Numbered from the stretch's first letter, positions 1 to 5,576 are shown. The stretch is DNA of 5,665 nt from an uncultured Bacteroidota bacterium (GCA_913056425.1 CAJXLR010000134.1:1-5665), one strand, 5' to 3'. The notes: generated by a model not told the origin, from the letters alone. Made by a program: numbers and translations.

Positions 1-84
1 TTAGGAAAAGAAAATAGGGGTCGCCAAAACTATTCAGAATCTATTGTTGGCTTAAAATGGGGTGCGATCAGTTTATATGCATAA
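1..84 (+). pseudogene. 3' end of an unidentified gene, cut at the IS left end
   Basis: Frame 1 is open from the first base of the window to a TAA at 82-84, giving 27 residues. The last two codons and the stop lie at or inside the IS left end (78), so the original carboxyl end has probably been replaced by IS sequence. The tail alternates polar and hydrophobic residues (NYSESIVGLKWGAISLY), which would suit a beta strand, but this is too little to name a family. The minus strand of the same stretch has stops in all frames within about 50 bases of the IS and does not continue the PKD-protein fragment found on the other side. It could also be a chance open stretch; the gene's bulk lies outside the window. 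Confidence 0.35.
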
Positions 85-125
85 ACCGGTCAAACTGACC
101 AGGGTAAACCGCTGCAAACTGACCA
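78..125 (+). repeat. IS21 left end: terminal inverted repeat with two 24-bp units
   Basis: Two adjacent 24-bp units, 78-101 and 102-125, each ending in TGACCA when read inward. Read outward each is TGGTCAGTTT followed by CCGG or GCGG and a T-rich tail. The outer unit pairs with the outer unit of the right end as the terminal inverted repeat. These are the likely binding sites for the IstA transposase, by analogy with characterised IS21 elements. No third unit is recognisable in the next 24 bases. Confidence 0.85.
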
Positions 126-177
126 CCCTTTTCCCAAGAATGGAACGCATTTTTTTGGCTGCGGGTTAAGCTCAAAT

Positions 178-930
178 TTAGGCATTAATTTCTGTTGATG
201 TTTTGGATGATTTTCTTCTGAGAGATTCACCTTTAAGTTCTATTCGATGGGAGTTGTATGTAAGCCGATCCATGATGGCATCTGCGTGGGTTTTCTCACC
301 GATGATTTCGTACCAAGCTGACACCGGAAGTTGAGAGGTGATCATGGTTGATTTGCGCTCATGTCGATCTTCCATAATGTCCATTAAGATCATTCTTGCT
401 TCCTTATCTAAGGATTGTAGACCGTAGTCATCTAGGATAATGAGTTCCATACGCTGTATGCGATTCGTTTCCCGGATGTAGGTTCCGGCAGCTCGCGCTA
501 GCTTCAGAGAAGAGATTAGCCGGGAGGTGTTGTAATACCCTACCTTATAATCGAGACTACAGGCATGGTAGCCTAGTGCCGAAGCAAGATAACTCTTCCC
601 AACTCCCGTACTTCCGGTAATCAGGATGTTTTCGGCCTTGTCGATAAAGGTACACTCAGCCAGTCTATGCAACTGTAGCTTATCGAGGTTTCGATCTTCA
701 GCATAGAGCACATCCTCTAGGGAAGCTTGGTAGCGGAACTTGGCATTGGTTACGAGTCGTTTGTACTTACGTTGTTTACGATCGTCATACTCGTGATCTA
801 CAAGTTGGGCAATAAACTGATCTTGAGTAAGTGTGTTACTCAAGCCTAATTGGATGGCAGAGGTGAAGGCGTCATACATTCCGTAAAGTTTCATCTGCCT
901 CATTTTGTCTAATGTGTTTTGATTATTCAT
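178..930 (-). CDS. istB: IstB, IS21-family AAA+ ATPase (transposition helper)
   Basis: A 250-residue ATPase that in IS21 elements binds target DNA, oligomerises and activates the IstA transposase for strand transfer. The start MNNQNTLDKMRQMKLYGM (ATG at 930) is the typical family start; the frame stays open upstream to 1026 but that part overlaps istA and does not look like IstB. The Walker A motif GSTGVGKS is at residues 106-113, Walker B ELIILDDYG at 162-170, a sensor-like TSQLP at 198-202 and a candidate arginine finger in DAIMDRL (Arg222). Length is normal for the family (about 240-260). The start lies 7 nt after the istA stop. I see no good Shine-Dalgarno sequence at normal spacing: a GAGGA lies about 25 nt upstream. 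Translation is probably coupled to istA. Confidence 0.95.
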   Translation of the reverse strand: MNNQNTLDKMRQMKLYGMYDAFTSAIQLGLSNTLTQDQFIAQLVDHEYDDRKQRKYKRLVTNAKFRYQASLEDVLYAEDRNLDKLQLHRLAECTFIDKAENILITGSTGVGKSYLASALGYHACSLDYKVGYYNTSRLISSLKLARAAGTYIRETNRIQRMELIILDDYGLQSLDKEARMILMDIMEDRHERKSTMITSQLPVSAWYEIIGEKTHADAIMDRLTYNSHRIELKGESLRRKSSKTSTEINA

Positions 931-937
931 AGGGTGA

Positions 938-2479
938 TTATTTGTAGTATTTATTTCCTCTAATGTTTTGATGTTGGGGGATCTCGTTAGCCTCGGCTTC
1001 TTGGGCAAAGTCAAGTCCTCGCTCAAGGATGTCCGCTACTGTTTTATAGTTACAGGCATCGTACTGAAGTGCCTTTGAACAGGCTGCTGCCAGCCGAACT
1101 TTTCCGACCTTCTTTGCCAGAGACAATACGCCCATGCAGCTACGATAAGCCTGTTCTGGGTATCGCTTCTTTTCAAGGATTTCAACGATAAGCTGCTCTA
1201 CATGCGGATGGATAGTACTAGCCCAGTTTCTAAAGTAGTCTGGCGACCAATCTGTAATAAACTTATGTGTTGAGGCCAAGTGGTGCTTTTGCGTCGTGTA
1301 GTTGTAAGCAGCTCTGCTGCGTTTATGTGTTGCAATACATTGGTACTTGGCATATACCTTCACTTGTTCTTTACTCCACACCAGTTTTACTTTCTTGCCG
1401 ATGTGTACGTACGGTACACTGTAATAGTGTTTGTCTTTGTGTAGTAGTACATGACCGGTTTTCATCACCGTAACCCAAGTGGTTTCTTTGATCTGATATC
1501 GCTGAGGGGGCAGTGGCTTCAAGTACTTTCGTTCAACTTGCTCGAAGAGTTGTCTGCGCGATAAACGACCGGTGGTTAGTGTCCTGTTGTTTAACTGTTC
1601 GAGCAGTGGCTTAATCGCTGCATTGAGTTCCTCAAGGCTGGTTAATTCTCTGTTCCGTAAATAGGCATACACCTGCTGATAAACAATCTTAACGGCTCCT
1701 TCTACCAGCGCCTTGTCTTTAGGCCTGTAGACGCGAGCGGGAAGAACAACGGTTTGGTAATGGTCTGCAAAGTCTTGGAATACTTCATTGATGGTAGGCT
1801 CATATTTGTGGCTTTTCTTGACGGCACTTTTCAAGTTGTCCGGTACAATCGCCTGAGGTACTCCACCATAATAGATAAAGGCCGATTGAACACTGGACAC
1901 CAGATCTTCTTTCTTTTGACTAGTAGATGCCTCTATGTAGATTAACTGACTAGCCCCGAGGATACTTACAAATACTTCTGCTTGACATACTTGACCTGTT
2001 TCTAGGTCGACATACGGCAGTTTCTTCCCGGTATAGTCGATATAGAGCTTGTCTCCAGCCTTGTGTTCTACTTTAAATGAGGGCTTCTCTGTTCCTCGCC
2101 AGCAGACAAAGTGGTGGTTAAACTGACTCAGTTTGTACCCATCGGGGTGCCGGTCGATATACTCCTCCCAAAGAAGTTTGCGGGTCACGCCGGGCTTCTT
2201 GAGTTCCTTCTCCATGTACCGAAAAAATCGGTAGAGATCCTTTATACGGATAGAGGATGGTTGCGGAATTTGCTGTTGCAAAAGCCGGTATAGATCCTCC
2301 TCTGTAAGCGTTAAAAGATCTTTTGAGGTTAAGGATAATTCCTCAATCTTTTGAAGGTAGCTCTTAACTGTATTGCGAGACAGTCCCGTGCTTCGGGCTA
2401 TCTTAGATTTTGAGGCCGTTTCTACATACAGCCTGATAAGTGTTTTTAGTTTACTCATTACTATTGGTTTGTTCGCCAT
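938..2479 (-). CDS. istA: IstA, IS21-family DDE transposase
   Basis: The transposase that cuts and joins the IS ends, working with IstB. From ATG 2479 it has 513 residues, a normal IstA length. An amino-terminal helix-turn-helix covers about residues 23-46 (KSKIARSTGLSRNTVKSYL) and would bind the end repeats. The RNase-H-like core shows the three acidic residues: D148 in LYIDYTG, D214 in VPDNLKSAV and E260 in KALVEGAVK. A beta-rich carboxyl part follows (about 330-390). ATG 2479 was preferred to the upstream TTG at 2518 because AAGGTG lies 5 nt before it and the extra 13 residues are atypical. That ribosome site lies inside a perfect hairpin (2480-2502), which suggests translational damping. 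No frameshift or premature stop is seen. Confidence 0.95.
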   Translation of the reverse strand: MANKPIVMSKLKTLIRLYVETASKSKIARSTGLSRNTVKSYLQKIEELSLTSKDLLTLTEEDLYRLLQQQIPQPSSIRIKDLYRFFRYMEKELKKPGVTRKLLWEEYIDRHPDGYKLSQFNHHFVCWRGTEKPSFKVEHKAGDKLYIDYTGKKLPYVDLETGQVCQAEVFVSILGASQLIYIEASTSQKKEDLVSSVQSAFIYYGGVPQAIVPDNLKSAVKKSHKYEPTINEVFQDFADHYQTVVLPARVYRPKDKALVEGAVKIVYQQVYAYLRNRELTSLEELNAAIKPLLEQLNNRTLTTGRLSRRQLFEQVERKYLKPLPPQRYQIKETTWVTVMKTGHVLLHKDKHYYSVPYVHIGKKVKLVWSKEQVKVYAKYQCIATHKRSRAAYNYTTQKHHLASTHKFITDWSPDYFRNWASTIHPHVEQLIVEILEKKRYPEQAYRSCMGVLSLAKKVGKVRLAAACSKALQYDACNYKTVADILERGLDFAQEAEANEIPQHQNIRGNKYYK

Positions 2480-2502
2480 TTGTTCACCTTTTTGGTGAAC
2501 AA
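2480..2502 (-). promoter_or_regulatory. Hairpin enclosing the istA ribosome binding site
   Basis: On the istA mRNA strand, TTGTTCACC, loop AAAAA, then GGTGAACAA form a perfect 9-bp stem with a 5-nt loop, and the stem ends at the base before the ATG at 2479. The only good Shine-Dalgarno sequence (AAGGTG) spans the loop and the downstream arm, so folding would hide most of it. The sequence directly shows the inverted repeat; a role in limiting transposase synthesis is inference. As DNA it is also an almost perfect palindrome and might be a protein-binding site. Confidence 0.6.
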
Positions 2503-2542
2503 GATGTCGCTTAACCAACAGCCATAAAAGATGCGTTAAGGG

Positions 2543-2662
2543 TGGTCAATATACTCCGGTTTACCCTGGTCAATTTCACCCGGTTTAGGGTGGTCAGTTT
2601 CCTCCGGTCTACCCTGGTCAGTATAAAACGGTTTTGCCTGGTCAATTTGTCCGGTCTATCCA
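2543..2662 (+). repeat. IS21 right end: five tandem 24-bp units
   Basis: Exactly five 24-bp units begin with TGGTCA at 2543, 2567, 2591, 2615 and 2639, and the fifth finishes at the IS terminus. Consensus: TGGTCARTWT, a variable stretch of about four bases, CCGG (CGG in the fourth), T-rich, then CCC or GGG. The outermost unit has its CCGG one base closer to TGGTCA than the inner ones, and the same holds for the outermost left unit, so terminal and inner units form two classes. These are probable IstA binding sites. They lie just upstream of istA, so bound transposase could also affect its own promoter (inference). Confidence 0.9.
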
Positions 2663-2887
2663 GCCAGAGAGAGAATCTCCGAAAATCCAAGAGACTTGGC
2701 TCGCGCTTCCCGTAAAATTAAAGTTTACGGTATCAAATTCACATAACGAATTATTTAACTTAAACGCTGATTGGCATTGCCCAAATGATGGGGCCACACT
2801 TGAACAACCAGCTACCAATAATAACAACCGACAAATCAGTTGAATTCTTGTTTTCTGTAATTGATGCTGAAAAGTTTTGATGACCAA
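2663..2887 (-). pseudogene. 5' fragment of a secreted PKD-domain-like protein, truncated by the IS
   Basis: About 75 codons survive before the IS boundary; reading then runs into IS sequence and stops at 2642. The surviving protein has a basic stretch (QLQKTRIQLICR), a hydrophobic core LLLLVAGC and then SSVAPSFGQCQSAF, i.e. an export signal. Cleavage could be by signal peptidase I near SFG-QC, or by signal peptidase II at the VAGC lipobox. The mature start has two cysteines, a beta-rich stretch and VSWIFGDSLSG, which matches the W-x-FGD-x-x-S-G signature of PKD repeats in large secreted or adhesive proteins of Bacteroidota. No ATG precedes the signal in frame; TTG at 2887 is a guess, and the frame is open up to 3010. 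The remaining, probably much larger, part of the gene is not in the left flank. Confidence 0.6.
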
Positions 2888-2982
2888 TAAGTTGCGAGAG
2901 AACTCAAATTTAATAAAACGAGCGCACTGATATCTCAACTCTAACAAAATATAAAGTCTCGATGTCCTTAAAATCAAGTGTG

Positions 2983-3002
2983 TGCACTGCAACAACAGTG
3001 CA
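2983..3002 (-). terminator. Hairpin downstream of the lipoprotein gene, possible weak terminator
   Basis: TGCACTG, a 6-nt loop, then CAGTGCA form a perfect 7-bp stem about 48 nt beyond the lipoprotein stop on the minus strand. The following bases on that strand are only moderately T-rich (CACTTGATTTT), so this is a poor intrinsic terminator, or simply an mRNA 3' structure. It separates the lipoprotein gene from the PKD fragment, suggesting they were separate transcripts. Confidence 0.35.
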
Positions 3003-3050
3003 GAGTACAACTTGCTTATCGTAACAGGTCAACCATAGTATTTGGATCTG

Positions 3051-3494
3051 TTACTGATTGGACCGCTTTTCGGTTTCTTGTTCCACGACTCTCAATGCAT
3101 ATTTCAATCGACCTCCGGGTTGTCGCATGAAGAGAGTGTCACCGCTGATTTGATAACTAACACCAACAACTTTCTTATCTGTGTTAATGAGCAAGAAATT
3201 GTTGTTGTAAGTTACCCAGTTCAAAATGCGTCTACTTTGTTGTTTGATATCTGTTGGGATTGTATCCATATCTGACAGAGTCATTTTGGACCGCGATTCT
3301 AGTCCTTTGCCATCTGGGTCAAATCTGATGTAATGACCTTGATTCACCCAAGTACCTACCAACGTGGGATCATTCAATACTTGATTGGATTTTTCATTTG
3401 TTTCCTTAGAACAGCTGACAAGGAAAAGGATGAATATGAACATTACGCCTGCAGTTCTTTTTCGCGCCATCAGTTTTTTGCTTATCAAATGCAT
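3051..3494 (-). CDS. Small lipoprotein, lipocalin-like, function unknown
   Basis: 147 residues from ATG 3494, or 139 from ATG 3470 (MARKRTAG), which gives a tidier signal peptide. A basic start, hydrophobic core VMFIFILFL and lipobox LVSC (Cys28, or Cys20 from the later start) make this a lipid-anchored envelope protein. The mature part begins SKETNE, acidic and lysine-containing after the cysteine as in many surface lipoproteins of Bacteroidota. It then shows GTWVNQGHYIRFDPDGKG (about 47-64), a central tryptophan in ILNWVTYNNNFLLI and YQISGDTLFM (about 114-123). This spacing is typical of lipocalin-like small beta-barrel lipoproteins (GTW, then FxxDGxG, then W, then GDTL). I cannot name the family or the ligand. 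The protein looks complete. No Shine-Dalgarno sequence is evident at either start. Confidence 0.8.
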   Translation of the reverse strand: MHLISKKLMARKRTAGVMFIFILFLVSCSKETNEKSNQVLNDPTLVGTWVNQGHYIRFDPDGKGLESRSKMTLSDMDTIPTDIKQQSRRILNWVTYNNNFLLINTDKKVVGVSYQISGDTLFMRQPGGRLKYALRVVEQETEKRSNQ

Positions 3495-3529
3495 ACAAAC
3501 GAAAATAACAAGAAAACAAAAAAATATAA

Positions 3530-3805
3530 CACTTTGATCTTAAATCACTTATAAATTTTTATTTTGAGTATCGATCTCATTTCGCCTCAGCGCCCAGTGT
3601 TAAATCAATTGATCCACACAAATTTCTAGATACCGGAATCTATTACGTGGATATCCGGAAATTTAAAGACACGCTGTTGACACAAAAGAAAATACCAAAC
3701 AGATATGTTGTACAACCAATAAATCTCGATGCTTCGTATGTTAACCCAATGTGCAAGCATCGAAATCAACTACATACAACAATACACGTGTCGATCGGAA
3801 ACTAG
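3530..3805 (+). pseudogene. Open stretch, possible 3' remnant of an unidentified gene
   Basis: This frame is open for 91 codons and ends at TAG 3803-3805, overlapping the first part of the 147-aa gene in another frame. It has no ATG before 3749; the first plausible start inside is a GTG in YYVDIRKFKDTLL. The stretch DTGIYYVDIRKFKDTLL and onward has a balanced, protein-like composition, unlike a chance frame, but I recognise no family. The single difference between the two copies of the repeat (3745 C, 5588 T) is a silent third-position change in this frame (AAC to AAT, Asn). That weakly suggests this frame was once coding. Alternatively it is an untranslated intergenic region. Confidence 0.3.
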
Positions 3806-3822
3806 ATAAAGAGATAGACAAA
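3734..3822 (+). repeat. Direct repeat, copy 1 (pair at 5577-5665)
   Basis: This segment reappears at an offset of 1843 bases with 88 of 89 positions identical; the only difference is C at 3745 against T at 5588. The left edge is sharp: the bases before TCGTATG differ (GATGCT here, CATTAG there). The right edge is unknown because the window ends while the copies still match. It covers 17 bases upstream of the GTG at 3751 and the first 24 codons of the 147-aa gene. The shared segment therefore includes the gene start and probably the gene. Confidence 0.95.
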
Positions 3823-4194
3823 CTAGTTGGCAAGCGCTTTGGTTTGCTCTATAAACTCAAGAATGGACTTGTGGGCTCAGAACCATTTGTCATCCATCAA
3901 TGGCAGGGCGACTTCGATTTTGACGCGGAGAGTAAGGATTACGACCGAAAGTGTAACATTGAGCTACGACCCAACGGTATCATCGTACATTACCGAAAAA
4001 AGTTAAGCACGTTTATTTGGCCCATACCTTTTCATCAGCTTACAATCTACAAGTCGGGTGAAGTGATTTCGATATATCAAAACACCAACTTTATCAAAAT
4101 GAAACCGATGTTGAGGAGAAAAAAACTCAGTCCGTTCATTCAGAAAGTAATTGATGCTAAAGCAGAGGTGTCACAATCCGGACAGTTACACTAA
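3751..4194 (+). CDS. Hypothetical protein, 147 aa, duplicated gene start
   Basis: I do not recognise this protein. From GTG 3751 it has 147 residues, no signal peptide and no membrane segment, so it is probably cytoplasmic. The first 30 residues are basic and polar (RVDRKLDKEIDKLVGKRFG), perhaps a helix. The middle alternates strands: NIELRPNGIIVHYRKKLSTF, WPIPFHQLTIY and VISIYQNTNFIKMK, a pattern resembling small PH-like beta domains. A final helix includes FIQKVIDAKAEV. GTG is the only usual start available, since a TAA lies in frame at 3742-3744, and there is no Shine-Dalgarno sequence. The true protein may have been longer at its amino end, with a frame change near the repeat boundary. 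The same gene start recurs at 5594. No paralogue function can be inferred. Confidence 0.6.
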   Translation: MQASKSTTYNNTRVDRKLDKEIDKLVGKRFGLLYKLKNGLVGSEPFVIHQWQGDFDFDAESKDYDRKCNIELRPNGIIVHYRKKLSTFIWPIPFHQLTIYKSGEVISIYQNTNFIKMKPMLRRKKLSPFIQKVIDAKAEVSQSGQLH

Positions 4195-4196
4195 AG

Positions 4197-4403
4197 CACA
4201 TTAAATACTAGTATTCGCCTCCCCAGGTACGGTTCGGGTAGCTTTGGGGCAACTCAGGTAACTGGTTCCAAGGGCCTATTTACTTAATGCCTGAAGTCTC
4301 TTCGCTTCATAGTGCAGAGAGCTCAAGGAGCACAATTGGCTTTAGAGTGGTAGTGGATCATCCCCCCCTCTGGGAAGTTAATCCAAAAAGTTATGAAGAC
4401 TAA
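4197..4403 (+). pseudogene. 3' remnant of a formylglycine-generating enzyme (SUMF1/FGE)-type gene, frameshifted
   Basis: The frame ending at TAA 4401-4403 encodes LWGNSGNWFQ (from 4242) and, further on, SSRSTIGFRVVVDH. In the SUMF1/FGE-sulfatase family, which includes Bacteroidota gliding-motility lipoproteins of GldJ/GldK type, the carboxyl end typically reads RGGSWGN followed some 25-45 residues later by GFR[VC]. Spacing and motifs fit. A stop (TAG 4239-4241) interrupts this frame just before the tryptophan. The neighbouring frame upstream reads RYGSGSFG, so a 2-base insertion near 4242-4246 would restore a continuous R-x-G-x-G-S-W-G-N. The first two thirds of the domain are absent, since upstream lies the unrelated 147-aa gene. 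It is a decayed fragment, and family assignment rests on short motifs only. Confidence 0.55.
4204..4215. repeat. 12-bp perfect palindrome after the 147-aa gene
   Basis: AATACTAGTATT is a perfect 12-bp palindrome 9 bases after the stop of the 147-aa gene and just before the SUMF1-like remnant. It may be a protein-binding site, or chance in AT-rich DNA; nothing else supports a role. Confidence 0.3.
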
Positions 4404-4502
4404 ACTTTCAATATTTATTGATACTTCCCTTGGACATTCTCGAAAGGACCGTCATTTCGTAAAAACTCAAAAGTTCGATAACGTTCTGATTCCCTCTACT
4501 AG

Positions 4503-4542
4503 AGCGGAATACGTGGCACACAGTTACTATTCCGCTTTTTTT
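4503..4542 (+). terminator. Intrinsic terminator
   Basis: AGCGGAAT (4503-4510) and ATTCCGCT (4529-4536) form a perfect 8-bp stem with an 18-nt loop that can itself form a small GTG/CAC stem. It is followed directly by a T run (4536-4542). The minus strand has no T run after the stem, so it acts on plus-strand transcripts. It lies 100 bases after the SUMF1-like remnant and would end transcripts from the 147-aa gene and the remnant, separating them from the methyltransferase. Confidence 0.75.
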
Positions 4543-4679
4543 GTAAAGCACGCATCTCAATTTAGGTTGAGAGTTTGGTTATTCTCACTTGAGCTAGATA
4601 TGACCAAGTTTCTGGTTGAGTCATGAAGAAATGAGATTTTCGACTTACATAAAATCAGTTCATTTGTTCCATCACAATC

Positions 4680-4687
4680 TATATTTG
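4680..4687 (+). promoter_or_regulatory. Candidate -7 promoter box of Bacteroidota type
   Basis: TATATTTG matches the TAnnTTTG -7 element known from Bacteroidota and lies about 43 bases before the methyltransferase ATG, a suitable leader length. The upstream TTTG at 4663-4666 is only 13 bases away, shorter than the usual spacing of about 19-21. The -33 element is therefore not convincing. Confidence 0.35.
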
Positions 4688-4730
4688 CCCCTAGAAGGAT
4701 TCATTTAACAAATTCTATATTACAAGAACG

Positions 4731-5537
4731 ATGAGCGAAAAAATTACATTTTCATTCGGGAGAAACTGGGCAGACTTTTTGAAGAAGATCTCGCCAAATA
4801 AGCTAGAGATTGCGAAACAGTCTGTGCAAGACTTTTTTGGGTCACAAGATTTTAGTGGTAAAACCGTAATCGATATTGGTAGTGGATCAGGGATTTTTTC
4901 ATACAGTATGTACGAGATGAATGCGGACAAAATTACAAGTATCGATGTCGATCCGTTTTCTGTTGAGTGTACTGAGCATATGCGTAAGAAAGCGAAGGAG
5001 CCGATAAATTGGGAAGTTGTACACGGATCAATTTTAGATCAAACACTAATTAAAGAGCTGGGTAGTTTCGATGTCGTATATTCTTGGGGAGTTTTGCACC
5101 ACACAGGAGACATGTGGAGCGCAATTCATAACGCTGCATCACTTGTCGCCCCTCAGGGACAATTTTACATCGCCCTATACAATCACGTTACAGGGATTTT
5201 AGGGTCGAAATTTTGGCTTAAGATCAAGAAGATATACAACCGATTTCCTTTGATTGGAAAATATATCATGGAGCCATATTACATGGTATCATTTTGTGTA
5301 ACGAGTATGCTCAAGTTTAGGAATCCATTTCGTATTATCCGAGAATACCATAACAAACGCGGAATGAACTGGAGAAGGGATATTACTGATTGGTTTGGAG
5401 GTTATCCTTACGAGTATGCTACCATTGAAGAAGTATTTTCATACATGAAAGAGAATTTTCCTGATTTTCAGCTCGAGAATGTAAAGAGTACCAACGGTCT
5501 TGGTAATAATTGGTTCCTATATAAAAACAAGAAATAG
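4731..5537 (+). CDS. Class I SAM-dependent methyltransferase (type 11/12-like)
   Basis: 268 residues. The Rossmann-type SAM-binding site is clear: motif I VIDIGSGSGIF (46-56), acidic motif II SIDVDPFS (70-77), HGSILD (98-103) and motif IV FDVVYSWGVLHHTGDMW (113-129), with the LHH signature of the type 11/12 methyltransferases. After the core comes a carboxyl region with RGMNWRRDITDWFGGYPYEY (210-229) and a carboxyl end of NGLGNNWFLY. A DW-x-GGYP-[FY]-E block is familiar from methyltransferases in surface-polysaccharide or small-metabolite clusters (recollection of family pattern, not a search). Substrate unknown, cytoplasmic. It stands alone: the terminator lies 190 bases upstream and only the repeat follows. 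The gene looks intact. ATG 4731 fits with FSFG-x-NW at residues 7-13, a normal family start; no strong Shine-Dalgarno sequence. Confidence 0.88.
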   Translation: MSEKITFSFGRNWADFLKKISPNKLEIAKQSVQDFFGSQDFSGKTVIDIGSGSGIFSYSMYEMNADKITSIDVDPFSVECTEHMRKKAKEPINWEVVHGSILDQTLIKELGSFDVVYSWGVLHHTGDMWSAIHNAASLVAPQGQFYIALYNHVTGILGSKFWLKIKKIYNRFPLIGKYIMEPYYMVSFCVTSMLKFRNPFRIIREYHNKRGMNWRRDITDWFGGYPYEYATIEEVFSYMKENFPDFQLENVKSTNGLGNNWFLYKNKK

Positions 5538-5576
5538 TCATGAATGAGGGTTTTTGCTAAAATCAATTTTCATTAG

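Larger units (their letters stand above)
78..2662 (-). mobile_element. IS21-family insertion sequence, complete (istA-istB)
   Basis: A 2585-bp element holding istA and istB in the usual IS21 order on the minus strand. The ends were fixed by aligning the left end with the reverse complement of the right end: TGCATAAACCGG against TGGATAGACCGG, with 28 of the first 34 positions identical. Both ends begin TG and finish CA, as in other IS21 elements. Subterminal repeats match the family's multiple transposase-binding sites. Both proteins look intact, with all expected catalytic motifs, so the element may still be active. The bases outside the ends (TTATA on the left, GCCAG on the right) do not form the 4-8 bp direct repeat expected after a simple insertion. 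Confidence 0.93.
4404..4730. other. Intergenic stretch between the SUMF1-like remnant and the methyltransferase
   Basis: About 330 bases with no convincing gene. A 77-codon plus-strand frame (4393-4626) crosses it, but it overlaps the remnant, contains the terminator at 4503-4542, and its protein shows no recognisable motif. The last 100 bases are AT-rich and would hold the methyltransferase promoter. I see no repeat of other parts of the window here. Confidence 0.5.

Noticed and set aside
63..77. Further partial end repeat outside the left IS boundary (GATCAGTTTATA)
   Set aside because: It resembles TGGTCAGTTT but lies in the wrong orientation for the left end and outside the boundary set by the matching terminal repeats.
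1267..2293. Plus-strand open frames of 60-68 codons inside istA
   Set aside because: They are antisense shadows of a clear transposase gene, cysteine-rich and of non-protein-like composition, without ribosome sites.
2543..2662. CRISPR array
   Set aside because: The 24-bp units follow one another without spacers and mirror the left IS end, so they are transposase-binding repeats.
2634..2843. 69-codon plus-strand frame crossing the IS right end
   Set aside because: It starts in the IS repeat and runs antisense to the PKD-type fragment, whose signal peptide and FGD motif are much more convincing.
3042..3554. Plus-strand frames of 73-77 codons opposite the lipoprotein gene
   Set aside because: Antisense to a gene with a clear lipobox and conserved pattern; no motif in the plus-strand products.
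3734..3780. Integron attC-like recombination site at the repeat boundary
   Set aside because: GTATGT (3736-3741) and ACATAC (3772-3777) pair imperfectly, but no RYYYAAC/GTTRRRY core pair with proper spacing is present, and the repeat extends into coding sequence. No integrase gene is in view.
4393..4626. 77-codon plus-strand open frame starting at ATG 4393
   Set aside because: It overlaps the SUMF1-like remnant out of frame, contains a strong terminator hairpin with T run, and its product has no recognisable pattern.
4715..4930. 71-codon minus-strand frame
   Set aside because: Antisense to the start of the methyltransferase, covering its SAM motif I.
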